From the NCBI GenBank assembly GCA_026545765.1, contig CM048841.1, forward strand, positions 88,208,636 through 88,272,635: a stretch of 64,000 nt of DNA, read 5' to 3'. The position numbers and the translations under genes are program-made. The stretch comes from Plantago major (lineage: Eukaryota; Streptophyta; Magnoliopsida; Lamiales; Plantaginaceae). Position 1 is the stretch's first letter, and every line of letters starts with the position of its first letter. The notes below the pieces were generated by a model, which was given only the letters and a program-made list of their open reading frames with translations, was not told the origin of the DNA and did no database searches. Positions 1 to 11,049 of this stretch are shown piece by piece.

Positions 1-307
1 GGGACAGAGGAAACATTCTCCCTCAGTTTCATCATTGAATTGTATATGCATTCCATTTCAGTCCGTCCCATTGAATTGTATACGTTTCTATCTCTGCAAA
101 CTTCACCGCATACCCTCATTGTCTACCACTAAACCAATTAATACACACATACAACAAAACCAAACTAATACAATTCCCCCATCCAATTACAATACAATGG
201 ACTACAAAAGAAACCAACTTTGTTGCATAAACACCAAGTAGTAACCCAATTACACAAGAATTTCTGATAACACAGCAATAAAAAATGCAGCAAGACAAGA
301 AACAGAC
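1..307 (-). other. Intron 1 (part) of the F-box gene
   Basis: This is the start of the intron that follows the F-box exon. A GT donor lies at 307-306 on the minus strand. No convincing next exon is visible before the window edge, so the rest of the gene lies to the left. Confidence 0.6.
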
Positions 308-797
308 CTTGCAAAAGAGAGACAGCCAAATTAAACTGGCCAGCAGGATCACCAAGCTCAGCGGCCTTCCGGTACCAAAAAACACCATCATCCTTCCTCC
401 CCATCTCCCAATAAATCAAGCCAGCATCAACCATGGAGAGAGTAGACCCACGCGCAGCCCCTTTAAGGAAAGAATCCAAAGCTTTCCCCAAATTGGCTTT
501 AACACCTCCTCGACCGTGCTTGAACCGCTTACCCCACTTGAGAAACTCAATCGCTTCTCTCAGTGGCTTGAGCGCGTCACTCCAGGACCGGCAAGCGAGT
601 GAGGCAGCTCCGAGATCGCGGATGTTGAAAGAAGCAGCGATTCTGGTGAGTATGTCGTTTGGGAGGGCGGAGAAATCGAAGGTGGGGCTGAATTTGGATT
701 GACGTGGTGGTTTTGTGGAATTGTGGGCTTTTTTGCAGAGGCGGAGAGATGAGTAGGGAGGGGTGTCGGAGTGGCATGGCCATGTTCTGTGTTTCAT
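308..797 (-). CDS. F-box protein with Sel1-like repeats, first exon (partial gene)
   Basis: The exon encodes 163 codons plus one base, ending at an AG|GTCTGT donor. The start was set at the Met of MKHRTWPC, four codons after an earlier in-frame Met, because the Arabidopsis family (At1g70590-like, from memory) starts MKQRTWPC. An F-box lies at about residues 43-85 (LPNDILTRIAASF, then AASLACRSWSDALKPLRE). From about residue 100 Sel1/TPR-like helical repeats follow (KALDSFLKGAARGSTLSMVD, RKAAELGDPAGQFNLAVSLL). Family members are thought to act as substrate adaptors of SCF ubiquitin ligases, with the repeats as the protein-binding part; the substrate is unknown. The exon ends in phase 1 where the Arabidopsis gene also seems to split. 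It is incomplete only because the window ends. Confidence 0.85.
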
Positions 798-1502
798 CGA
801 TTCCGGCAACGGTGGACCGGACCAACTGCCGGTGCGATTTTCGAACGGAACGGGGTTTTTGTTATTGATCGATCAAAACAAAATAAATTTGGTAGTGTGT
901 TATTTTGCCGACACTTATTAAGTTGCTATTGTGTTAAAACGTTTCATAAACACGAGATTTGTGGTATAGGTTTCACACCGTTGTACAAAATAAGAACGGT
1001 TTTCTCTTCTATACAACATGTTGTAGAAGTTCGCTTTATTACATATATATTATTATTACTAACTCGTGGCGATGTCACAGTATAGTTTACTTTTAATAAT
1101 AAATAGAATGTGGATGATAAAACAAATTTATCAAGAAAATAACGTAGTCAAATTTATGGGAACAATATTGATCGTGGTGTTGGTCGGTAGTCCTTCTTCA
1201 TCTAATATTATCATTGAGTGTTTATTTATGTCAATTATAGAAAATGTAAAAATAGGGTCCTACCGTACCCGACATGTTAATTAGTAACAAATACATTTAT
1301 TTTAAAAAATTATATCCCTCAAACGGAACCAAAATAAAATATAAATGTATACAACACAATCAATAGGGTTGTCCCGCGGTGATATGTGGTCACCCAACAC
1401 AAAAAAAAAAAAAATATATACAAACATATTCACATGTTATTGTTGTTTTTCCAATCCACCAGTTCCGAACAACCCCGAGGTAGTATGCCCCCCACCCCCC
1501 GG
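798..1502. other. Upstream region of the F-box gene, no gene seen
   Basis: AT-rich intergenic DNA. It holds one copy of a palindromic motif (CGTGGCGATGTCACAG around 1064-1079) that recurs at about 4468. No coding signal was found on either strand. Confidence 0.5.
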
Positions 1503-1790
1503 GTTATGGATGAAGAAAGTAGAGAGAAGATAGAAGAGTTTCCCAGAGAGTACGCGGACTTCCGGTCATGGAGATCAAGAAATCTGGAGAAGAGAAGACA
1601 TTTTTCCCTTTAGAGTATCGGTGATCCCGTCCTCCCACTCGTTATGGAGATCAAGAAAGTAGATAGGAGATCGAAGAGAGTTTCCCCACCTAGAGAGTAT
1701 TAGATCCCCCCAGGCCCGTTATGGATCAAGAAAGTAGAGAGAAGATCGAAGAGAGTTTCTCTCGCTCCCCAGGACCTCCGTAGGAAAAAA
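1503..1790. repeat. Degenerate tandem repeat, four units of 63-77 bp
   Basis: Units begin at about 1503, 1566, 1641 and 1718, each with a TTATGGAGATCAAGAAAGTA-like start and then a purine-rich AGAGAAGATCGAAGAGAGTT segment and a TAGAGAGTA-like tail. The units differ by substitutions and small gaps, so the array is old. Short open frames here are a by-product of the repeat. Confidence 0.7.
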
Positions 1791-2135
1791 TGTAGTTTTT
1801 ACTAACTTAATAATCATAAAATGTTGCGGGCGTGTCTTGTAACAAAGGTATGGAACGGGTTCGAGTATATGCCAGACCGAACCTGGAAATCATTATTTCT
1901 ACGGGATTGAATTTGGGTGGATAGAACCAGTCCTTCTAGTCAGAGACCGTATCCTAACTGGATTCATGACCATTAAGAAAATGCATATTCAACAGTAAAT
2001 CATACAAATCTAAAGGTATAAAATATAATTAAGCTTCATTGAACAATGTAATATTGATTACTTGAGTCCGATAAAATGATTGGATTCGTTTTACTATATT
2101 AAATTTAAAACTAACAATTTGAAATCATATACTAT

Positions 2136-2138
<3 letters not shown>
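1791..2138. other. No feature seen
   Basis: AT-rich non-coding DNA without an open frame or repeat that I recognise. Confidence 0.4.
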
Positions 2139-2208
<70 letters not shown>

Positions 2209-2219
2209 TATATATATAA
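2139..2219. repeat. (TA)n microsatellite
   Basis: An uninterrupted TA run of more than 60 bases, followed by a short imperfect TA tail. Confidence 0.95.
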
Positions 2220-2700
2220 AACCTTAATTGGATTTCATAAATACCTTTAAACGTAAAAAAGACAAATTTGTTATGCCTCAACAAATTGGGAAGTATACAG
2301 AAGACGGGAATCATAATTACCTCAAGTATTTAAAACATCCAAACCCATTCTTATATATAGGAGTTTGGTGATCGTCGATTTGAGTGTGTATATATTCAAC
2401 AATTTTTTTAATACCATTCTTATATGCATTATGTAAATTCACTATATGTGCCTAAATTAAGTATGTGGGTGGCGATTTTAATGGAATTATGGGATTAGAA
2501 TATTTGATTGATCACATTTATAAATAGTTAATTACATAGGTTGAATATCATTGGCAGAATTATGTAACCAAAATTAGATTTTAGTTGTAAAGGTAACAGA
2601 ACCAAATACGCATTAACTTGGTTTCAACATAAATTTACCTTGATTATAATTGTTTTGTAGTAATTTTTTAATCCAAAAAAAATTAAAGAATTCCTCATAT
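2220..2700. other. No feature seen
   Basis: AT-rich intergenic DNA without recognisable genes or repeats. Confidence 0.4.
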
Positions 2701-3373
2701 TGATTTGAAGCCAAAATACTATAGATAGAATTGATAATAAAAACTGGTATTTATAATATATGGATAGATTTCATCTTTACATGCCTAAAAATTGAAAATT
2801 ATTTTTTTACTTTATTCTTTACCTTCTCACATCTGTAAAAAGAAACGCAGAGTTAACAAAACTTTAAATTCTACGTTGCCATTTAAAAAGAATTTCTTTT
2901 TACATTAATTTTTTATTAGAAAATGTCCAAGTAATTAGAATATTAGATAGTGCTTCGAGTATCATTTATGCACATGCGGATCATGTGTGCTTTAAAGTAA
3001 ACCATCAACTTTATAATATAGTAGAAAAATATAGGAAAGTATTGATTTGAAGCCAAAGTACTATAGTTAGAATTGATAATAAAAACTGGTATTTATAATA
3101 TATGGATAGATTTCATCTTCACATGCCTAAAAATTGAAAATTATTTTTTACTTTATTCTTTACCTTCTCACCTCTGTAGAAAGAAACGTAGAGTTAACAA
3201 AACTTTAAATTCTACATTGCCATTTAAAAAGAATTTCATTTTACATTAATTTTTTATTAGAAAATGTCCAAGTAATTAGATAGCGCTCCGAGTATCATTT
3301 ATGCACATGCAGATCATGTGTACTTCAAAGTAGACTATCAACTTAGAATATAGTAGAAAAAATATAGGAAAGT
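2701..3373. repeat. Direct tandem duplication, unit about 335 bp
   Basis: Copy 1 is 2701-3040 and copy 2 is 3043-3373. Both run from TGATTTGAAGCCAAA to TATAGGAAAGT with the same internal order (AGTTAACAAAACTTTAAATT, TTATGCACATGC). They differ by scattered substitutions and a short gap near the AATTAGA motif. Neither copy has coding potential. Confidence 0.9.
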
Positions 3374-3559
3374 GCTCAGAATAACCAAAAGTGCACAAAT
3401 GGTATGGTTGTATGGATATATATGAGGCTAATCAAAATAATCGTATATTTTAGTTTGTCCAGAATATTTGATGCTAAACTATTTAAAATGAGTCTCTTTT
3501 TGAACGCTTGATGCTACGTTAATTATTTATAATGTGTTAATGAGTCACTTTTAATTTTT

Positions 3560-3800
3560 AAAATTTTATTATTTAATTTTATCTTATTTAATAAATTTAT
3601 ATTTTATTTTAATGAATAAATAAATATATCTAATTAATAATAGTATTTAAGATTGGTGTCTATAGATTCGTCTTGTCTTGGCGAATTCAAATATATGTTA
3701 AAAATATTTTTTGAATTTTTGTAGACAAAATTATATATATGAGATTAATATTTTATTTTAGTGAATGAAATGATCTATTTATTTAATTAATTAATTAATA

Positions 3801-3851
<51 letters not shown>

Positions 3852-4460
3852 TAGATTGGTGTCTATAGATTCGTCTTGTCATGATGAATTCAAATATATG
3901 TTCAAAATATTTTTCGGAGTTTTGTTGATAAATTTATATGTGATTTAATCAAAACTATATATGCAGCCAACGTACCAAAATAAACAGTGAAAGATATACA
4001 TGTTGAAAATTCAACTAATTCCACAAATTAAGTTCCACGTAGTATTGAATTAATTTAATAAATACAATATTTTTGAAATTAAAATTCCATTATTTCATTT
4101 TATCTTATTTAATAAATTTATATTTAATTTTAATGAATGAACAATTTATTTAATTAATAATAGTATTCAAGATTGGTGTCTATGGATTCGTCTTGTCACA
4201 ACGAATACAAATATATGTTCAAAATATTTTTCAGATTTTTGCAGATAATGTTATATGAAATTTAATAAAAACTATATATACAGTTAACATACCAAAAATA
4301 ACATTGAAATATATATTGACTAAAATACAACTAATTACGGCGTTACTTCTTATTTAATAAATTTATATTTAATTTTAACGAATAAAAAAATTTATTTAAA
4401 TAATAATAGTATTCAAGATTGGTGTCTATGGATTCGTCTTGTCACGACGAATTCAAATAT
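3560..4460. repeat. Satellite-like repeat, four units around a GATTGGTGTCTATRGATTCG core
   Basis: The core GATTGGTGTCTATAGATTCG occurs at 3651, 3854, 4171 and 4417. It is followed by a TTGTC..GACGAATTCAAATATATG segment and AAAATATTTTTCGGAGTTTT, and preceded by TTTAATGAAT..TTAATTAATAATAGTAT. Spacings are 203, 317 and 246 bp. A (TAA)n run at about 3804-3851 sits in front of the second unit. More copies lie at 6709 and 6998. Confidence 0.8.
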
Positions 4461-5129
4461 AATAGTAATAACCCGTGGCGATGCCACGGAATAATTTACT
4501 TTTAATAATATACCAGAAAGAGGATAATTCAATCGGCATAATTTGAGTACTCAAACTAACAACAATACATGCTCATAATAGAATTTAATCGATTGCAAAG
4601 CAAAAAAAAAAAATAAAAAATCATATAGTAGTTGTAATTCAAACTCAGCAGAAAACAAAATAAGGAAATATGTTTTTCCCTAACACATTTTCCTGGAAAA
4701 TCTTATTTTCCTCTATTCTTTTTCTTTTTCACATTTTTCCTCAAACAAAATGAAGCCTAAGTTACCTTAAAGGGTGCAAAAATGTTTGCTTGTAGACAAT
4801 GTTGGTTATGGCCCGTAGCAAGTTCGTGTAATCAGATGAAAATGTCAATTAAATGTGTATGGTGTTCCTTCTTTGACATTGATTTGAAACAGAAGCGCAT
4901 CTCCAGCGCAACCAATGGGATTCCATAATCTTATCATTTTTCCTCTTTTTTTTTTTTTTTTAGAATTATCATTTTCTGAATTACTCTATATTTTCCCAGA
5001 TTTAGCTTATAAATGGGTAAGGTCCAACTTAATCGAACCCGTTTGAAACTAAAGGGTTGATTCATGTTGGTTATGGTCATTTGCATGTATACGACCTGAA
5101 CACGATAATTATTAACAGGTAAATCATCG
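4461..5129. other. Palindrome-bearing AT-rich spacer
   Basis: A near-perfect hairpin CCGTGGCGATGCCACGG lies at about 4470-4486, followed by AATAATTTACTTTTAATAAT, matching the copy at about 1064-1100. The rest shows poly-A and poly-T tracts and no coding potential. Confidence 0.5.
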
Positions 5130-6430
5130 GAATATTTACATACATTGTGGTTTCCCTTTCAATAGAGTCCTAAAGTTGTAATTACCTTATTATTAGAGTT
5201 GGTCTGAGTTCCAAATGTGCAACTAACTATTCCAAATAATGAACTTTAACTTTCAATATAGTCTCCAAGTTATAATTATCACATTTTTGAGTTGGTTTGC
5301 TCGTCAATTTGAGTTTTCAAGTTAGATTGACCACATTTTTATAGTTGAGTTTATGCTACCAATTGAGTCGAGTCCACAAGTTGGAAGTACCCTTTCTTTG
5401 AATAAGTTCTTCATATAGCATGGTTTAGTCTCCGAATGTAGTCCCCAAATTGTAATTATAACAATCTTAGAGTTTGTTTACCCCTCGACTTGAGTTCTCA
5501 AATGAAATTATCATATTCTTAGAGTATTTTACCACATAAAGTGGCTTACGTTTCTAATATAGTTTTACGTTTAAATGATTTCAATCGTAGAATATTTTTA
5601 CCGTTCGAACAAAATTCCTAATTTGAATTATCTCATTGTTAGATTATTTTCAAATAGCATGGATCATCCTTGCATTAGAGTTTCCAAGTTGAATTATATT
5701 ATTCTTACAGTTGTTTTGCCCTTCAAATGGAGTTCTCAATTAAGAATTACTTCATTTTTAAAGATGAGATTAACCTTTGAATTGAATTTCCAAGTTTAAA
5801 TTATCTCATTGTTAAAGTGTGTTTACCCTTTGAATTGAGTTCCTGAGGAATTTATGTATTTCTTCCAATATTTTTTTCATATAGTGTGGTTTACTATTCA
5901 AATAGAGTTCTCAAGTTGGATTTATCCCTTTTAAGAGTTGCTTTTAACTTCAAATTGAGTTTTCAAATTGCAATGATCCCATTATTAGAATTTTGTTTGC
6001 TTTCACGTTGAGCTCCCATGTAGGAACTATTTAATTCTAAAATTTGAGCTTACCGTTCGAACTAAGTTTTCAAGTTTTTTTTTTTATCTCATTGTTATAG
6101 TTGATTTGTCATACGAATTGATTTCCCTAGTTAGAATTATCCCATTTTTTTAGTTGAGTTTACTTTCGAATTAAGTTCATGTGCTTGAATCATTCCTTCA
6201 TTAGAGTATTTTTCCCATATAATGTTGTTTATTATCCGAATAGAGTTTTCAAGTTGTAATTATCTCATTCTTATAGTTTATTTGACCTTGGAATTGAATT
6301 CCCAAGTTCGAATTATCTCATTCATAAAGTTGAATTTTACTTTTCGAGTTGAGTTCCCAAGTTTGGATTATCCCATTCATAAAGTTCGTTTACGCCTTGA
6401 ATTGAGTTCCTAAATTAAAATTATCTCTTA
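5130..6430. repeat. 1.3-kb degenerate minisatellite-like array, monomer about 54 bp
   Basis: A monomer approximating CCAAGTTGAATTATCTCATT followed by CTTAGAGTTGTTTACCCTTTGAATTGAGTT repeats through the whole stretch. Frame translations repeat every 18 residues, confirming the 54-bp period. A variant monomer with CATATAGCATGGTTTA appears near 5412, 5533, 5651, 5878 and 6216, about 115 bp apart or at multiples of that. Monomers are well diverged. Short open frames in the array are not genes. Confidence 0.85.
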
Positions 6431-6700
6431 CTTAGCCATATCAGATTTTTAAAAACCGACCCCTACTAAATGGTCTTTTGTTTAGATTAGTACTCACAGT
6501 TCAAACAATTACAAATGATTCCAAATTTATAATGTAGTTTGAAACTAATTACAACAAACCCAAAAGGTCAAAGATTGTCTAATTTTATAATGATTTTTTC
6601 TATTTTAACTTTTCTTTTAGTCTTCTCCTATAATTTCAAATATTCAACATTTTTTTCTACTTTATGCTACTCAAATATTCAACTTTTTTTTTCAATTTAT
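6431..6700. other. No feature seen
   Basis: AT-rich spacer between two repeat regions; no coding signal. Confidence 0.4.
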
Positions 6701-7130
6701 ATCTTATAATTGGTGTCTATGGATTCGTTTCGTCGCGATGAATCCAAAAACATGTTCAAAATATTTTTCGAAGTTTTGCAGATAAAGTTATATGGGATTT
6801 AATAAAAACTACATATGTAGTGAACATATTAAAAATATAAATAGTGGAAGTTATAAAGTGCATTGCATTGTTAAAAATAAAATGTTCCATGACTTATTTT
6901 CCAAATTTAGAATTTACACAACCAATTGATCTCATTTAACAATTTGATTTTTTATTTTAATATATAAATAATTTATTTAATTAATAATAATATACAAGAT
7001 TGGTGTCTATGGATTCGTCTTGTCGCGGTGAATCTAAATATATGTTCAAAATATTTTTCGGAGTTTCGCAGATAAAGTTATATGTGATTTAATAAAAACT
7101 ATATATACAGTTAACATACCAAAAATATAT
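6700..7130. repeat. Two more units of the GATTGGTGTCTATGGATTCG repeat
   Basis: Cores lie at 6709 and 6998 (289 bp apart), with the same downstream blocks AAAATATTTTTCG and AAGTTATATGTGATTTAATA and CCAAAAATAT as at 3651-4417. The spacing indicates a dispersed remnant of a former longer array. Confidence 0.75.
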
Positions 7131-7439
7131 AGTACACTTCTAAATTACTATTTTCTTTTTGATTTAATTTTGTGAATAAAACCCCATGAAATTCAAAGAG
7201 ACATGCCACATAGGATTTTGCACATGTAGCATGCCTCTTTATTGAGATAGGTCACCACTTTTATTATATATTTAGATTATGAATGTATGAGTGTATCGCG
7301 TACATTAAATATTGCATCCATTGTAAAATACATTCAAGCACCAGTAGTCATTACAATATACTATTATATGGCATAAAAATTCAAGAGGTGTGGTGGGTTC
7401 TTAAGGTTTATAACCGATTTTCAGCCATGTGTATAATTT

Positions 7440-8200
7440 TGTTAACTCGAAATGTAACTGTGAGACTAGGAAAAGCGAGGGTTAGACCCCTTTTGACCGG
7501 TTTGTCTTGGACAAACCGTACTGTGATTCAACCTTAGCATTGGAGTTCTTCATAGCATTGGAGTAATAAACGACTTACCTGTAAAAGGGGTAGATGAGGG
7601 CTATTTATTGAATTGTGACACGCATCCCGAAAGGCAAGTAGGAGAATCACCAATAAGGTTCAGGCTCGGACCTGTCGGAGTGACTCTACTTGTGGGTCGG
7701 ATAGAGCCTTTAGAGGTCAGTATAATGCCTCCCCGTGCTACTATTTATCTGGACCTCGGATTAGAGTCTCATAGGTCGGAATCTGAGGTACAAACCTTTG
7801 ATAAAAAGAAACGTAGTTCAATTTGGTCAATTCGTATAAAATCGTCCCGTTCCATCCGTCTTAATCCGGACGACTTTAGTATGACTTAAATTGTACTTAA
7901 CAATTGCGATAGCTACATAACTTTGAATTTGTTTGAAATTTCAAAAACTTTCATCAACTAAATAGTAATACGAAGTCGAATTAGTTGGCATTTGGTCGGT
8001 AATACAGGTACCCCGACAGGATATGAGAATTGTGCTCGGATACCTGACATTAGCTATACTCTCTTGGTTTTGTAATATGGGCTGGAGTGGGGGAGACATC
8101 AACCCATTACAGTTCCCTTGGGAAAGAGTAAGGTGAAACATAAATTGGAATTGAAAGTGTGGTCCAATCGTGATTATTGGTTTCAAAAGTCCTAAAATCC
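7440..8200. other. Compositionally distinct (GC-richer) segment, identity unknown
   Basis: The segment is clearly GC-richer than its surroundings, with GACCGGTTTGTCTTGGAC, GGCTCGGACCTGTCGGAG and ACCCCGACAGGATATGAG. A 93-codon open frame at 7608-7889 (+) has no recognisable domain. It resembles retroelement-derived DNA in composition, but no terminal repeats or pol motifs were found. I leave it unassigned. Confidence 0.35.
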
Positions 8201-8890
8201 AGTCAAACCTTTTGAATTACACTTCTCAATTAAGTCTAATTTTGCTATTTGGATGTATATTTGACCGAGAAACACGGTGATTATTTGGATTTTGGAGGGT
8301 CAGTCCAAATATCAAAGATCCTGCTACATCAATAGATCAAGTATTTTGAAATGCCACATCTTACACGATCATAATTGTACGTACCTTGCTTCGTGAAATG
8401 CATTTGAAATGAAACGCGATCACCGTACTTACCAGACAAAATCTGCCATTAGATTATTACCCTTATGTATAAAACAAATGTCAGATCTCCTAAAGGCAAA
8501 TGACTCATTTCACATGAGATGACTAGCAAATGGATCCTTAGTTAAATCATAAATGGAGAACAAATGCATCGGCATAAAGACTTGGGGACAGGTCGTGCAA
8601 TGGCAACAGTAGCTCATTTGTAATGCATTGTCCAAATTTATACTGTAATTCACTTCTCGTAAGTAAATACCACACTCTATTTTCTTGTGCTAGCTAGCTG
8701 GGATATGCCTAGGATCTTGATATGTTTACTTATCTGTTTTGTTTGAAAACAATGCTTTTGTGATCACTTATGTTCTGTCTTGTTTCTTGTTTCTGCAGTG
8801 AACTATCTTTTCGATCTTCAGGCTTATCCCAAGTTCTGAAAAAAATAGTAATAGAAAAGTAAGATTCCAATGCACATGATTATATACTAC
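8201..8890. other. No gene seen
   Basis: AT-rich intergenic DNA without convincing open frames. Confidence 0.4.
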
Positions 8891-8891
8891 G

Positions 8892-8995
8892 TGCACAACT
8901 AGAAAAAATATAATACATTCACTATTTAACTTATTAACGATACATGCACAACTAGAAAAAATATAATGCATTCACTATTTAACTTGTTAACGAGC
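8892..8995. repeat. 53-bp tandem duplication
   Basis: Two units (8892-8944 and 8945-8995) share TGCACAACTAGAAAAAATAT and CATTCACTATTTAACTT, with a few substitutions. Confidence 0.9.
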
Positions 8996-10002
8996 CCAGA
9001 TGATAATAAAGTATGAGAGTTGGTGAATAAAATAAAATAAATAGTGGGTAAAGTAAGAAAAAGATTTTCCACTTAATGAATAAAAAGTTAAAATTGTGAC
9101 GTTTTAAAATGAAATGCTAAGTTGAAATCAGGACGGATGGAGTATATTTGAAACTAGGGTAATAAACTGTGATGCCTCGTGATAATTTAATGCCTAATAA
9201 CCATCTATGACTATAAGTAGGGTAATATGCTATATCAAAATGCACGAGGAACGGAAATTAAGGGCGATTGAAACAATACAAATTCTCTATTATGTACGGA
9301 ACCTTGTCTACCATTGGGCGGAGCAATTTGCAAATTGTTCTCCATTCATGGCTCCAATTATTGAACCAAACCATTATTAAATCTTATCTTATGTACTCCA
9401 ATTACAAGCTCACTAATCACTACCAGCCAAATTGCATAGTGTTCTCATCCACAAACGTGTCTAATTCTAATTAGCTTTGAGTGGGACTCTAATTCCAACA
9501 TTCTGCACTTTTAATCTGCACCATTACTATAGTAATTTTTTTTTAAAAAAAAGAGAGAATAAAACCAACATAATTTGTAAACTACTCCAAATTGTTAGGT
9601 GTAGTGGTACGTAAGAGTCGAACTTGAATGCAAGATAAGGTGCAAAGTTGAAGTCCTAACAACTTAATTGATTTTAGTTTATTTGCGAAATTAAACTCTT
9701 TAACCTTTTGATTTTTGGGTAATTTCGTTAGTATGAATCCCGCATATTATTAGGGAATTCTCTTGTATGAATCCTACAATATACTCCGTGGCAACATGCA
9801 AATGCAATGTACTGAAGTAATTGGGTTTATATAGAACTCTGGCCACTCAATGTTCATTACTTTAGATTCCACCAGTGAAGTCCAATGTCCGAAAAATCGT
9901 ACTACTGTTACATTAATATATTTTGAACTTTACTTTCTGAACTTTTTAAAAAACTTCTAATATAAATGAAAAGTTTTCATCACACAATTTTCTACTTTAT
10001 TA
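8996..10002. other. Intergenic DNA with one MITE end
   Basis: A right-end Stowaway-like terminus, GGACGGATGGAGTA, lies at about 9132-9145; its left end was not located. The remainder shows no coding potential. Confidence 0.4.
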
Positions 10003-10127
10003 CTCCCTCTATTTCTGTAAAATTGAAACAATTTTAAGTTTGAGATATTAATTGAGTGAAAAAGTACACGTGGTCCCAAAAATATGTGGTTAAAAATGAA
10101 TTGTATTATAAAAGTATAATTTCCATA

Positions 10128-10334
10128 TGTTGAGAAATAACTGTAGTGTTATTCTGTATATGTATCTGTATATTCAACTGATAGTACATGTGGGATATAT
10201 ATACAAGTATAAGAAGCTTCTAAAGCTTATCTAAAAGGTATTTGACTACATCTAGAAGAGTATTTAGAACATATAATACTCCATCTAGTACAAGTCTAAC
10301 TAGATACAAACTCTTGTACATTTATCTTCTAACA
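10128..10334 (-). repeat. Left LTR (3' LTR) of the 10128-14167 element
   Basis: The repeat is bounded by TGTTGAGAAATAAC and TATCTTCTAACA on the plus strand and matches the right LTR through ATCTAAAAGGTATTTGACTA and CTAGATACAAACTCTTGTAC. Confidence 0.85.
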
Positions 10335-10763
10335 CTCCCCTTAAATGAACATGAGTTGATGATCGTTGATACTTGATATGCTGTTGGAATACTGCCTCAT
10401 TAAAAACCTTACTAAGAAAAACCCAATGGGATAAAAACTCAGTCAAGGGAAAAAGAGTGCAGTGCGTATCCATCTCCCCTAATTGATGTATCATTGTACT
10501 TCTTCGAACTGCTGCAAATTCCAATCTTCCAAACTAACTTCCGAAATGATGATGTCGGATGTGATGTGGTTGAGCAAATCTTCAAATATGTTGTACTTCG
10601 ATGGAATCTTCTTCTCATAGATAATGACGTAGAAGAACTTCTATAATATATGCATTGTCTTCTTCAGGAAGAACTTTTCCAAACACTTGAAACATCATAT
10701 AGTTTCAATGTTCCATAACATCAATCCATAATATTGTAAAGATATCCAACAAATCCATAACTC

Positions 10764-11049
10764 TTATCTTTACCAAACAGTTTCACAATCATGGAGATAT
10801 ATATGCGCTTATAATGTTGCCTCGTTAAAAACCTCGCTAGGAAAAACCCAATGAGATAAAAACCTAGAAAGGGAAAAAGAGTGCAACCATGTCTCATAGA
10901 ATGCGCTTATCTTTACCAAACAGTTTCACAATCATGGAGATATATATGCGCTTATAATGTTGCCTCGTTAAAAACCTCGCTAGGAAAAACCCAATGAGAT
11001 AAAAACCTAGAAAGGGAAAAAGAGTGCAACCATGTCTCATAGAATGCGC
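10764..11049. repeat. 143-bp tandem duplication inside the LTR element
   Basis: Units 10764-10906 and 10907-11049 are almost identical. Each contains TTATCTTTACCAAACAGTTT, GCCTCGTTAAAAACCTCGC and CATGTCTCATAGAATGCGC. High identity indicates a recent duplication within an old element. Confidence 0.95.

Noticed and set aside
5575-6413. Two plus-strand frames of 74 and 63 codons
   Set aside because: They follow the 54-bp repeat exactly (18-residue period) and drift with it.
7608-7889. 93-codon plus-strand frame
   Set aside because: No domain, no splice context and no start context; likely chance in a GC-richer repeat.
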